Assembly (NCBI GenBank): GCA_018830745.1
Contig: JAHJRU010000020.1
Coordinates: forward strand, 1 to 6,536
Direction of reading: 5' to 3'
Length of the DNA stretch: 6,536 bases
From: Chloroflexota bacterium
GTDB lineage: Bacteria > Chloroflexota > Dehalococcoidia > Dehalococcoidales > JAHJRU01
The position numbers and the translations under genes were made by a program. Shown here in pieces: positions 1-5,231 of the stretch (position 1 is the first letter of the stretch; every line of letters begins with the position of its first letter). The notes beneath the pieces are model-generated. The model did not search any database and was not told the origin of the DNA. It saw nothing but the letters and a program-made list of their open reading frames with translations.

Positions 1-58
1 CGCCGAATCGGGTGCATCCCATACCCACTATGGCTACCTTGTCTTTAATGCTCTCCAT
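1..58 (-). CDS. Thiolase family protein (acetyl-CoA acetyltransferase, SCP2/archaeal type), N-terminal fragment
   Basis: Only the first 19 codons lie in the window; the gene runs off the left edge. It starts with ATG at 58, behind a purine-rich stretch (AAGAGAG) that can act as a ribosome binding site. The peptide reads MESIKDKVAIVGMGCTRFG. The KVAIVGMGCTRFG part matches the beta-strand and Gly/Thr/Phe-Gly opening typical of archaeal and SCP2-type thiolases, which often begin like VAIIGVGMTKFGE. Such enzymes condense or cleave acyl-CoA thioesters. The start lies 18 bases after the stop of the synthase-like/DUF35 gene, so the two are very probably co-transcribed. In archaea, thiolase, HMG-CoA synthase and a DUF35 protein form one complex, and this gene order suggests a similar partnership. 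The active site is outside the window, so activity cannot be judged. Confidence 0.7.
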   Translation of the reverse strand, partial: MESIKDKVAIVGMGCTRFG

Positions 59-76
59 CTCTCTTGTCTCAGCACC

Positions 77-1489
77 TCACGGACGGACTTTCCAGAAATA
101 ATTATGGAAACCCATTCCATCGTGTAAATTCCTAAAGGTAGGTTCCACCGGCATATCGACCTTAACCTCATGCGGGTCACGGTCAGTCATCTGGGTAAAA
201 ATCCGTCCCCCACCTTCAAGGTCAACCACGCACATGATACTGGGCAGGTCCAGCACTCTGGCCCGCTCATCCATGCTGAAGGTGAAAAGGGTGCCCTTCT
301 TATCCGAAAGCCTGACCGACTCAAAATCGTCCTTCGCCTGACACCAGCTGCATATCCGCTGCACCGGGAAATCAATCTGAATATGGCCGCATTGACGGCA
401 TTTATGCCCCACCAGGGCCATAATCTCCTTCCGGTCTCTCCAATACTGAGTCAGGGAGGAATATTCCGGCGGACGCCTTTCCGGTTCCCACTCCATCAGG
501 TTGCGAAAGCGCACATATTTCCCATAACTGGAGAGTGCCATCTTAGATTCCAGATGACGCTTTATTCCCCGTCTGTCGCCAATTTTCTCTACAGCACTGG
601 TAACGCTAAAGATGTAAGCATCACAGCCATCGCCGTAGCTGGCAAAGAGGAGCCTGTCTCCTGGCCCGGCCTCCTCCAGAGCCGCTACCAGCATCATGGG
701 GGCAAAAGCGGCACCGGTATTGCCGACAGTGTCAAACATACCATCCTGAAGCTGGGTCTTAGCATCAAAGCCCAGACTTCTGGCTACCTGGGTATGCCTC
801 CGGGCGTCAGGCGCATAAAATATCGCCCTGGTGAAATCCTGGGGAGTCAGGCCGCAGTCGTTCATCAATTTAGCCACTGCCTGAGGCAGGATTTTTTGAT
901 AGCCCTCCTCCAGAACAAATCTGTCCTCCCACGTCCGGTGATAGGTATCTTGCTCTCGCCGCCATACGTCCATAAATTCGCTGGCAAGGCTATAAGACGC
1001 TTCAATATCCAGAATGACCTCAGAATCACCGATGAGAAAAGCGGCGGCACCGTCGCCAAAGAGGCGTTCAAACTCAGAATTGGGGGCAGGCAAGCGGCAG
1101 TCAGCTATAACCACCAGAACCCTTTGAGCCGAGCCGGCTCTGACGGCATCAACAGCCGCCCTGATAGCACTGGTGCCAGCCCTCAAGGAATCAGTGAAGT
1201 CAGCGGTGAATATCTCCGGGCGCAGGGCCAGGGCAGCGGCTAAAATGCTGGCGGCTTGTTTCTCCCGATACGGGGGCGTGGTGGAGGCAAAATACAGGCC
1301 ATCAATCAAATCCCGGTCTATGTCACCCAGACAATCAATAGCCGCCTCTACGCCCATAGTCAGCGAATCTTCGTCAAAATTAGCGACCGCTCTCTCTCCA
1401 TCTCCAGAGCCTTCCCACACCCGGGCAATTTCACTTCGGCTCAATCGGTAAATGGGGATGTAAGCGCCGCAGGACGTAATCCCAACCAT
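77..1489 (-). CDS. HMG-CoA-synthase-like (thiolase-fold) protein fused to a C-terminal DUF35 zinc-ribbon/OB-fold domain
   Basis: A 470-residue protein. ATG at 1489 is preferred to an upstream in-frame TTG (1516) because an AGAGGAG sequence lies just before it and the protein then begins MVGITSCGAYIP, as archaeal HMG-CoA synthases do. Residues 1-300 are the thiolase fold, with GDGAAAFLIGD at 145-155 and VGNTG around Asn257. Residues 350-470 are a DUF35 unit: a zinc ribbon with CRQC (Cys364/367) and CSWC (Cys380/383), then an OB fold. In archaea these are two separate proteins that bind a thiolase and pass acetoacetyl-CoA between them; here they are fused and a thiolase gene follows. By a gap-free motif comparison from memory, the catalytic Glu is Thr70, the catalytic Cys is Leu102 (in SLRAGT) and the catalytic His is Tyr225; the Asn is kept. 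The protein is therefore probably not a working HMG-CoA synthase. It may be a scaffold or CoA-ester binder for the thiolase. It lies 32 bases after rplA. Confidence 0.85.
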   Translation of the reverse strand: MVGITSCGAYIPIYRLSRSEIARVWEGSGDGERAVANFDEDSLTMGVEAAIDCLGDIDRDLIDGLYFASTTPPYREKQAASILAAALALRPEIFTADFTDSLRAGTSAIRAAVDAVRAGSAQRVLVVIADCRLPAPNSEFERLFGDGAAAFLIGDSEVILDIEASYSLASEFMDVWRREQDTYHRTWEDRFVLEEGYQKILPQAVAKLMNDCGLTPQDFTRAIFYAPDARRHTQVARSLGFDAKTQLQDGMFDTVGNTGAAFAPMMLVAALEEAGPGDRLLFASYGDGCDAYIFSVTSAVEKIGDRRGIKRHLESKMALSSYGKYVRFRNLMEWEPERRPPEYSSLTQYWRDRKEIMALVGHKCRQCGHIQIDFPVQRICSWCQAKDDFESVRLSDKKGTLFTFSMDERARVLDLPSIMCVVDLEGGGRIFTQMTDRDPHEVKVDMPVEPTFRNLHDGMGFHNYFWKVRP

Positions 1490-1492
1490 TCT

Positions 1493-1499
1493 CTCCTCT
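1493..1499 (-). promoter_or_regulatory. Ribosome binding site that fixes the start of the synthase-like/DUF35 gene
   Basis: AGAGGAG on the minus strand ends three bases before the ATG at 1489. The reading frame stays open upstream to a TTG at 1516, but using that codon would place this sequence inside the gene. The spacing is short yet workable, and the resulting N-terminus fits the family. Confidence 0.6.
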
Positions 1500-1521
1500 A
1501 GGAATGTGGACTGCAAAACAC

Positions 1522-2235
1522 TTAACTAGAACTTAAAATGAGGAGCGGTTTGAGGTCAAGTTTTAACCCGGGCCCCATAGTAGTAGTTAAAGTAGCGCTC
1601 TTGATATAATTACCTTTAACACCGGTGGGCTTAGCCTTTACCACCGCCTCAATAATCGCCGTCAGGTTATCCAGCAACTTGTCATTATCAAAGCTGACTT
1701 TGCCCAAAGGCAGATGGATGATAGCGGTGCGGTCCAGCTTAAACTCCACCCTTCCTTTACGGGCTTCGTCTATTGCCCGGGGCAGGTCCTCGGCCTGAAC
1801 CACAGTGCCTGATTTGGGATTAGGCATCAGTCCCCGCCTGCCCAGAATCTTGCCCAGTTTGCCCACTCTGCCCATCATATCCGGGGTAGCCATAGCGGTA
1901 TCAAAATCCAACCAGCCGCCTTCAATCTTCTTGACCAATTCATCGTCGCCAACGTGGTCGGCTCCGGCGCCTTCCGCAATCCTGACCGCTTCGCCCTGGG
2001 CGAAAACCACAATCCGCACCTGTTTCCCCAGCCCGTGCGGTAGAAGGGCTACGCCACGAACCTGCTGGCTGGCATTTCTGGGGTCAACACCCATGTCAAG
2101 ATGAAGTTCAACCGTCTCGTCAAACTTGACATAGGATAACTGCTTGGCCAGCTCAATAGCCGCCTGAGGTTCATACACCTGCATTTTTCCCAAATCTTTA
2201 ACTGCTGTCTGATAATTTTTACCGTGTTTTACCAT
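1522..2235 (-). CDS. rplA: 50S ribosomal protein L1
   Basis: A 237-residue protein, full length for the family (about 230-235). L1 binds 23S rRNA at the mobile L1 stalk and helps release deacylated tRNA from the E site; in many bacteria it also represses its own rplK-rplA mRNA. The start MVKHGKNY resembles the usual MPKHGKKY opening. The signature LGRRGLMPNPKSGTV and the C-terminal NYIKSATLTTTMGPGLKLD stretch are both clear. The end (LKPLLILSSS) is more hydrophobic than the usual polar tail, but the frame shows no break. The gene starts 5 bases after the rplK stop, which suggests coupled translation; no strong ribosome binding site of its own was seen. I did not recognise an L1-binding mRNA site. 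The usual downstream rplJ is missing. Confidence 0.97.
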   Translation of the reverse strand: MVKHGKNYQTAVKDLGKMQVYEPQAAIELAKQLSYVKFDETVELHLDMGVDPRNASQQVRGVALLPHGLGKQVRIVVFAQGEAVRIAEGAGADHVGDDELVKKIEGGWLDFDTAMATPDMMGRVGKLGKILGRRGLMPNPKSGTVVQAEDLPRAIDEARKGRVEFKLDRTAIIHLPLGKVSFDNDKLLDNLTAIIEAVVKAKPTGVKGNYIKSATLTTTMGPGLKLDLKPLLILSSS

Positions 2236-2240
2236 AATGC

Positions 2241-2663
2241 CTACTCTATCTCGATTCCCATACTTCGAGCGGTGCCGGCAATAATCCGCTCCGCCCCTTC
2301 GATGTCAATCGCATTTAAGTCCTTCGCCTTAATCTCGGCTACCTCACGCAACTTTTCTCGTGATAGTACCCCCACCTTTTCCTGCCCGACATTGGCTGCC
2401 CCCTTCTCAATGGTCAGCGCTTTCTTTAGCAAATCAGTAGTCGGGGGGGTCTTGGTAATGAATATAAAGGTCCCATCCTGGTATGCAGTGATTTCCACCG
2501 GAACGATGGAGCCAGCCTGGGAAGCAGTGCGGTCATTATATTCCTTGCAAAAACCCATGATATTAAGCCCGTGCTGCCCCAATGCCGGACCTACCGGGGG
2601 AGCCGGGGTAGCTTTGCCCGCCTCTATCTGCAACTTAATTACCGCTTTAACTTTTTTGGCCAT
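2241..2663 (-). CDS. rplK: 50S ribosomal protein L11
   Basis: A 140-residue protein of normal length. L11 forms the base of the L7/L12 stalk with 23S rRNA, acts in factor-dependent GTP hydrolysis, and is part of the thiostrepton and RelA response site. The N-terminal domain holds the conserved [20 protein letters not shown] (residues 20-39), whose prolines contact thiostrepton. The C-terminal RNA-binding domain shows [13 protein letters not shown] and the closing [19 protein letters not shown] at 2663 has AGGAG five bases upstream. It sits between nusG (30-base gap) and rplA (5-base gap), the standard bacterial order. Confidence 0.98.
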   Translation of the reverse strand: MAKKVKAVIKLQIEAGKATPAPPVGPALGQHGLNIMGFCKEYNDRTASQAGSIVPVEITAYQDGTFIFITKTPPTTDLLKKALTIEKGAANVGQEKVGVLSREKLREVAEIKAKDLNAIDIEGAERIIAGTARSMGIEIE

Positions 2664-2668
2664 ATTAT

Positions 2669-2673
2669 CTCCT
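2669..2673 (-). promoter_or_regulatory. Ribosome binding site of rplK
   Basis: AGGAG on the minus strand lies five bases before the ATG at 2663, an ideal spacing. It lies in the 30-base nusG-rplK gap, so rplK can initiate on its own. Confidence 0.7.
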
Positions 2674-2693
2674 ATCAGGGCTAAGGACCAGGC

Positions 2694-3239
2694 TTACAGC
2701 TTTTCCACCTGCAACAAGTCGAGCTCTACCGGTGTTTCACGTCCGAAAAGGGATAATAGCACCTTAACCTTACCCTTTTCCTGACTTACTTCGTCTACCA
2801 GCCCCACAAAATCAATGAAGGGGCCATCATTTACACGAACGCTCTGTCCCTTCCTGAGTCCGGGCTTAACGCGGGGAGTTTTCGACTCCATCTGCTTTAG
2901 AATCCGCTCGACCTCCTCCTCTGCCAGTGGCGTGGGTTTATTTTCGCTGCCCACGAAACCGGTGACGCCGGGAGTATTCCGCACCAAACTCCAGGAGTCG
3001 TCCATCATTTGCATCTCAACCAGAACGTAGCCGGGCAGTATTTTCTTGGTTACCGTCCGCCTCTGTCCATTTCTAACCTCAATCTCGTCCTCGGTTGGTA
3101 TGACCACCTGCGAAACATCGTCAGCACTATCCATGGAGCGGATGCGCTGTTCCAGGTTCTTTTTTACCCGCTCCTCATACCCGGAATAGGTATGCACTAC
3201 GTACCATTTTTTATCGTTCTCCGTCACCGATAACCCCAC
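2694..3239 (-). CDS. nusG: Transcription termination/antitermination factor NusG
   Basis: A 181-residue protein of normal length. NusG binds RNA polymerase through its NGN domain and contacts Rho or ribosomal protein S10 through its KOW domain. The NGN domain (about 10-115) shows WYVVHTYSGYE (12-22), LPGYVLVEM (68-76) and VRNTPGVTGFVG (86-97). The KOW domain (about 128-181) shows GPFIDFVG (139-146) and the closing LDLLQVEKL. The start is uncertain. GTG at 3239 has only a weak, distant ribosome binding site, while GTG at 3227 (Val5) has a G-rich GGTGGGG five bases upstream and would give MTENDKKWYVV. Both fit the family. The 75-base gap after secE is the widest spacing among the protein genes of the tuf-thiolase run and holds nothing I can name. 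Confidence 0.97.
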   Translation of the reverse strand: MGLSVTENDKKWYVVHTYSGYEERVKKNLEQRIRSMDSADDVSQVVIPTEDEIEVRNGQRRTVTKKILPGYVLVEMQMMDDSWSLVRNTPGVTGFVGSENKPTPLAEEEVERILKQMESKTPRVKPGLRKGQSVRVNDGPFIDFVGLVDEVSQEKGKVKVLLSLFGRETPVELDLLQVEKL

Positions 3240-3314
3240 CCAAAATGAAATTCCCTGAAAGGCACAAAACTATCCCGTTTATTTAGATTTCTCAGCTGAA
3301 TGTGAAACAAGCCT

Positions 3315-3545
3315 TTACCTGCCTAGAAAAATATCATCGATGAGACGTGTAAAACCGTAATCAATGACCCCTAAAATGACTCCGAAAGCCCCAGCCACAA
3401 CCAGCACCATCACGGTCAGATATATAACCTCCCGCCGCGTCAGCCAGACTACCTTCTTTAGTTCGCTTACCGTCTCACCGAAGAATTTAAACCTGGAGCC
3501 GCTTCGCTTAACCGCACCTGCCTGACGTGCCGCTGGCTTGGCCAC
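3315..3545 (-). CDS. secE: Preprotein translocase subunit SecE
   Basis: A 76-residue single-span SecE. It clamps SecY in the SecYEG channel of the cytoplasmic membrane. Residues 1-20 are basic and probably disordered. Residues 22-38 are the conserved amphipathic helix (FGETVSELKKVVWLTRRE), and residues 41-61 are the transmembrane helix (IYLTVMVLVVAGAFGVILGVI). The usual WPT motif reads Trp-Leu-Thr (Leu35). GTG at 3545 is the start; an AAGGAGG inside the end of rpmG lies nine bases upstream. Only one base separates it from the rpmG stop. In many bacteria tRNA-Trp lies before secE; it is not here. Confidence 0.95.
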   Translation of the reverse strand: MAKPAARQAGAVKRSGSRFKFFGETVSELKKVVWLTRREVIYLTVMVLVVAGAFGVILGVIDYGFTRLIDDIFLGR

Positions 3546-3546
3546 A

Positions 3547-3714
3547 CTACTTTACCTCCTTATGGAGAGTATGAGCGCGACAGCGGGGACAGTATTTACT
3601 AAGTTCCAGCCGCTGGGGGTCATTCCGCCGGTTCTTGGTGGTATGATATGTCCTCTCCCGACACTCGTTACAGGCAAGATTAATAATGATTCTGGCTTCC
3701 GCTTTCTTGGCCAT
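3547..3714 (-). CDS. rpmG: 50S ribosomal protein L33, zinc-binding type
   Basis: A 55-residue protein, usual for L33, which sits near the E site of the 50S subunit. The start is [18 protein letters not shown]. Two CxxC pairs (CNEC at 15-18 and CPRC near 42-45) form a zinc ribbon, so this is the C+ form. [21 protein letters not shown] is the typical middle, and the protein ends [11 protein letters not shown] at 3714 lies three bases after the tuf stop and has only a weak GAG-type ribosome binding site, so translation is probably coupled to tuf. Its 3' end contains the ribosome binding site of secE. Confidence 0.95.
   Translation of the reverse strand: MAKKAEARIIINLACNECRERTYHTTKNRRNDPQRLELSKYCPRCRAHTLHKEVK
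3555..3561 (-). promoter_or_regulatory. Ribosome binding site of secE, inside rpmG
   Basis: AAGGAGG on the minus strand is a near-perfect Shine-Dalgarno sequence, nine bases before the GTG at 3545. It lies within the last codons of rpmG and supports the GTG start of secE. Confidence 0.7.
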
Positions 3715-3717
3715 GAT

Positions 3718-4920
3718 TTACTCGATAATACGGGTAACCGAACCCGCGCCTACCGTTCTACCCCCCTCTCGAATAGCAAAACGCAAACCCGGCTCCATGG
3801 CTACCGGATAAATAAGCTTTATCTTCATGGTTACATTGTCACCGGGCATGACCATTTCCATACCCTCCGGCAGCTCAATAGACCCGGTAACATCCGTAGT
3901 CCTGATGTAGAACTGTGGCTTATATCCGTTGAAGAAGGGAGTATGTCTTCCGCCCTCGTCCTTGGTTAATACATACACCTCCGCCTCGGCAGCGGTGTGT
4001 GGCTTGATAGTTCCCGGCTTCGCCAGCACCTGGCCGCGCTCAATATCAGCCCGGTCTATACCCCTAATCAAAATACCTACGGCATCACCGGGCTCAGCTT
4101 CATCCAGCAGCTTATGGAACATCTCCAGGCTGGTGGCTACCGTCCTCCGTGGCTCATGATGCAAACCTACTATCTCTATCTCATCGCCTGGCTTGATTAC
4201 CCCACGCTCCACCCGGCCGGTAGGCACCGTACCCCGTCCTTTAATGCTAAAAACATCCTCCACCGGCATCAGGAACGGCAGGTCCCTGGCCCTTGCCGGG
4301 GTAGGAATATAATTATCTACGGCATCCATCAGTTGCCAGATGGGACCACACCACTGGCACTCACGCTTACCACAGCCACACTCAAGAGCCTTGAGCGCAC
4401 TTACCCTTACTACTGGAATATCATCACCGGGGAACTTGTACTTGCTCAAGAGCTCCCTCACCTCCATCTCCACCAGCTCCAGAAGCTCCTCATCCTCCAT
4501 CATATCAACCTTGTTAAGCGCTACCACAATAGAAGGAACCTCCACCTGGCGCGCCAGCAGCACGTGCTCCCGGGTCTGTGGCATAGGGCCATCGGGGGCG
4601 CTAACCACCAGAATCGTGCCATCCATCTGCGCCGCCCCGGTTATCATATTCTTGATGTAATCGGCGTGGCCCGGACAGTCTATGTGCGCATAATGGCGTT
4701 TTTCCGTCTCATACTCAATATGGGCAATGGCAATGGTTAAACCACGGGCTTTCTCCTCCGGTGCATTATCAATGCTATCAAAGGCGCGATAACTGGTTTT
4801 GCCTACCTTGGACAGCACCATGGTTATCGCCGAAGTCAGCGTGGTCTTCCCGTGGTCAACATGACCAATAGTCCCCACGTTACAATGTGGCTTGGTCCGC
4901 TCGAATTTCTGTTTCGCCAT
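3718..4920 (-). CDS. tuf: Translation elongation factor Tu
   Basis: A 400-residue EF-Tu, which carries aminoacyl-tRNA to the ribosome as a GTP complex. The start [12 protein letters not shown] at 4920 is preferred to an in-frame ATG at 4947 because AAAGGGGG lies five bases upstream and the longer form would run into the tRNA. GTPase motifs are complete: GHVDHGKT (19-26), switch I with Thr62, DCPGH (81-85, catalytic His85), NKVD (136-139) and SAL (174-176). Domains 2 and 3 follow, ending [10 protein letters not shown]. Two oddities stand out. A cysteine-rich insert at 181-191 (Cys181, 183, 188, 191, with Trp190) lies after the G5 motif and before domain 2. Domain 2 also reads TVPTGR (Pro233), where most EF-Tu proteins have TVVTGR. 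I recall similar cysteine inserts in Chloroflexota EF-Tu. The gene follows tRNA-Thr by 20 bases and precedes rpmG by 3. Confidence 0.98.
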   Translation of the reverse strand: MAKQKFERTKPHCNVGTIGHVDHGKTTLTSAITMVLSKVGKTSYRAFDSIDNAPEEKARGLTIAIAHIEYETEKRHYAHIDCPGHADYIKNMITGAAQMDGTILVVSAPDGPMPQTREHVLLARQVEVPSIVVALNKVDMMEDEELLELVEMEVRELLSKYKFPGDDIPVVRVSALKALECGCGKRECQWCGPIWQLMDAVDNYIPTPARARDLPFLMPVEDVFSIKGRGTVPTGRVERGVIKPGDEIEIVGLHHEPRRTVATSLEMFHKLLDEAEPGDAVGILIRGIDRADIERGQVLAKPGTIKPHTAAEAEVYVLTKDEGGRHTPFFNGYKPQFYIRTTDVTGSIELPEGMEMVMPGDNVTMKIKLIYPVAMEPGLRFAIREGGRTVGAGSVTRIIE

Positions 4921-4925
4921 TTTAA

Positions 4926-4933
4926 CCCCCTTT
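4926..4933 (-). promoter_or_regulatory. Ribosome binding site of tuf
   Basis: AAAGGGGG on the minus strand lies five bases before the ATG at 4920. It sits in the 20-base gap between tRNA-Thr and tuf, so it remains on the tuf mRNA after the tRNA is cut out. Confidence 0.7.
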
Positions 4934-4940
4934 ATTAAAC

Positions 4941-5013
4941 AGCCCACAAGCAGATTCGAACTGCTGACCCCGTTCTTACCAAGAACGTGCTCTACCGACT
5001 GAGCTATGTGGGC
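4941..5013 (-). tRNA. tRNA-Thr, anticodon GGT (reads ACC/ACU)
   Basis: A complete 73-base cloverleaf. The acceptor stem GCCCACA/TGTGGGC has seven pairs, the D arm GCTC/GAGC has a G18-G19 loop, and the anticodon stem CGTTC/GAACG closes the loop TTGGTAA with anticodon GGT. The T arm AGCAG/CTGCT carries loop TTCGAAT. G1-C72 and C2-G71 agree with known threonine identity pairs. The discriminator base is U73, and CCA is not encoded. It precedes tuf by 20 bases on the same strand, a linkage also known from other bacteria (tRNA-Thr next to tufB in E. coli). It is probably co-transcribed with tuf and then excised. Confidence 0.96.
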
Positions 5014-5075
5014 AACTGTCCGTAGCTAATTTTAAGGTAGATAAAATGAAAAGTCAACCTGTAGACCACGTTCTT
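4981..5075. repeat. Imperfect inverted repeat joining tRNA-Thr and its upstream leader
   Basis: Plus-strand 4981-4995 (AAGAACGTGCTCTAC) and the reverse complement of 5061-5075 (AAGAACGTGGTCTAC) agree at 14 of 15 bases. The left arm is tRNA bases 19-33 (D loop through the 5' side of the anticodon stem). The right arm lies upstream of the proximal promoter and overlaps codons 6-10 of the recombinase-like stub. The arms are 65 bases apart. A transcript from the distal promoter would contain both arms and could pair them. Confidence 0.6.
5029..5057 (-). promoter_or_regulatory. Sigma70-type promoter, proximal, for the tRNA-Thr/tuf operon
   Basis: On the minus strand, a -35 box TTGACT (5057-5052) is followed by a 17-base spacer and a -10 box TAAAAT (5034-5029). 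Each box matches the consensus at five of six positions and the spacing is optimal. Transcription should begin near 5022, about nine bases before the tRNA 5' end. No other gene on this strand fits the promoter better. Confidence 0.75.
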
Positions 5076-5231
5076 TATAACAATTCAGTTTCTATCTCCA
5101 GCATAGCTTCGCTAATACAGGGATATCTACTGAACTGTCACTGCGAGGCTAAGTCACAGGCGACCATCAAGAACTACCAATATAGATTAAACTGTTTTAC
5201 CTGGTTTTGTCAAGCACAGCCTGATCACTAA
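5046..5231 (+). pseudogene. Probable N-terminal stub of a tyrosine recombinase (phage-type integrase)
   Basis: A 61-codon plus-strand frame from ATG 5046 to TAA 5231. Residues 17-54 carry the pattern of the N-terminal SAM-like (core-binding) domain of tyrosine recombinases: a helix (ISSIASLIQGYLLNC), then EAKSQATIKNYQYRLNCFTWF, matching the family form G-K-S-x-x-T-I-x-x-Y-x-x-x-L-x-x-F-x-x-F. The catalytic domain (Arg...His-x-x-Arg...Tyr) is absent, because the frame stops where the opposite gene ends; the two stop codons overlap at 5229-5230. A weak AAGG lies before the ATG, and there is almost no room for a promoter between it and the tRNA. I infer a dead remnant of an integrated element. 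It could instead be a chance frame in a spacer, since the match is judged by eye. Confidence 0.5.
5186..5213 (-). promoter_or_regulatory. Possible distal sigma70-type promoter for the same operon
   Basis: On the minus strand, a perfect -35 box TTGACA (5213-5208) is followed by a 16-base spacer and a -10 box TTTAAT (5191-5186; five of six). Transcription would start near 5179, giving a leader of about 165 bases before tRNA-Thr. The site lies inside the recombinase-like stub on the other strand and just after the end of the sensor gene. It may be a second promoter or a chance match. Confidence 0.5.

Noticed and set aside
170..1243. 357-codon plus-strand frame opposite the synthase-like gene
   Set aside because: It is an antisense shadow. 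The minus strand frame has clear thiolase-fold and DUF35 motifs; the plus frame shows no recognisable domain.
1490..1516. TTG start at 1516 for the synthase-like protein
   Set aside because: It adds nine residues not seen in the family and places the AGAGGAG ribosome binding site inside the gene.
1522..1560. Frameshift at the end of L1
   Set aside because: The tail LKPLLILSSS is unusual, but the conserved MGPGLKLD end is intact and total length is normal; other frames offer no better ending.
3240..3314. Possible tRNA-Trp, promoter or hairpin in the secE-nusG gap
   Set aside because: No cloverleaf can be drawn; the promoter-like boxes have poor matches and a 19-base spacer, and the AAAGGC/GCCTTT arms give only six pairs around a roughly 50-base loop.
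3997..4740. 247-codon plus-strand frame opposite tuf
   Set aside because: Shadow of the strongly conserved EF-Tu coding sequence; no family features.
4921..4947. ATG at 4947 as the start of EF-Tu
   Set aside because: It would overlap the 3' end of tRNA-Thr, and the family begins with MAKxKF, matching ATG 4920 with its own ribosome binding site.
5135..5168. Resemblance to the widespread TGTCATTGCGAGG-type intergenic repeats, with a short imperfect hairpin (5135-5142 with 5152-5159)
   Set aside because: Only a short stretch matches, the stem is eight pairs with one mismatch, and the same bases are explained by the recombinase-like reading frame.
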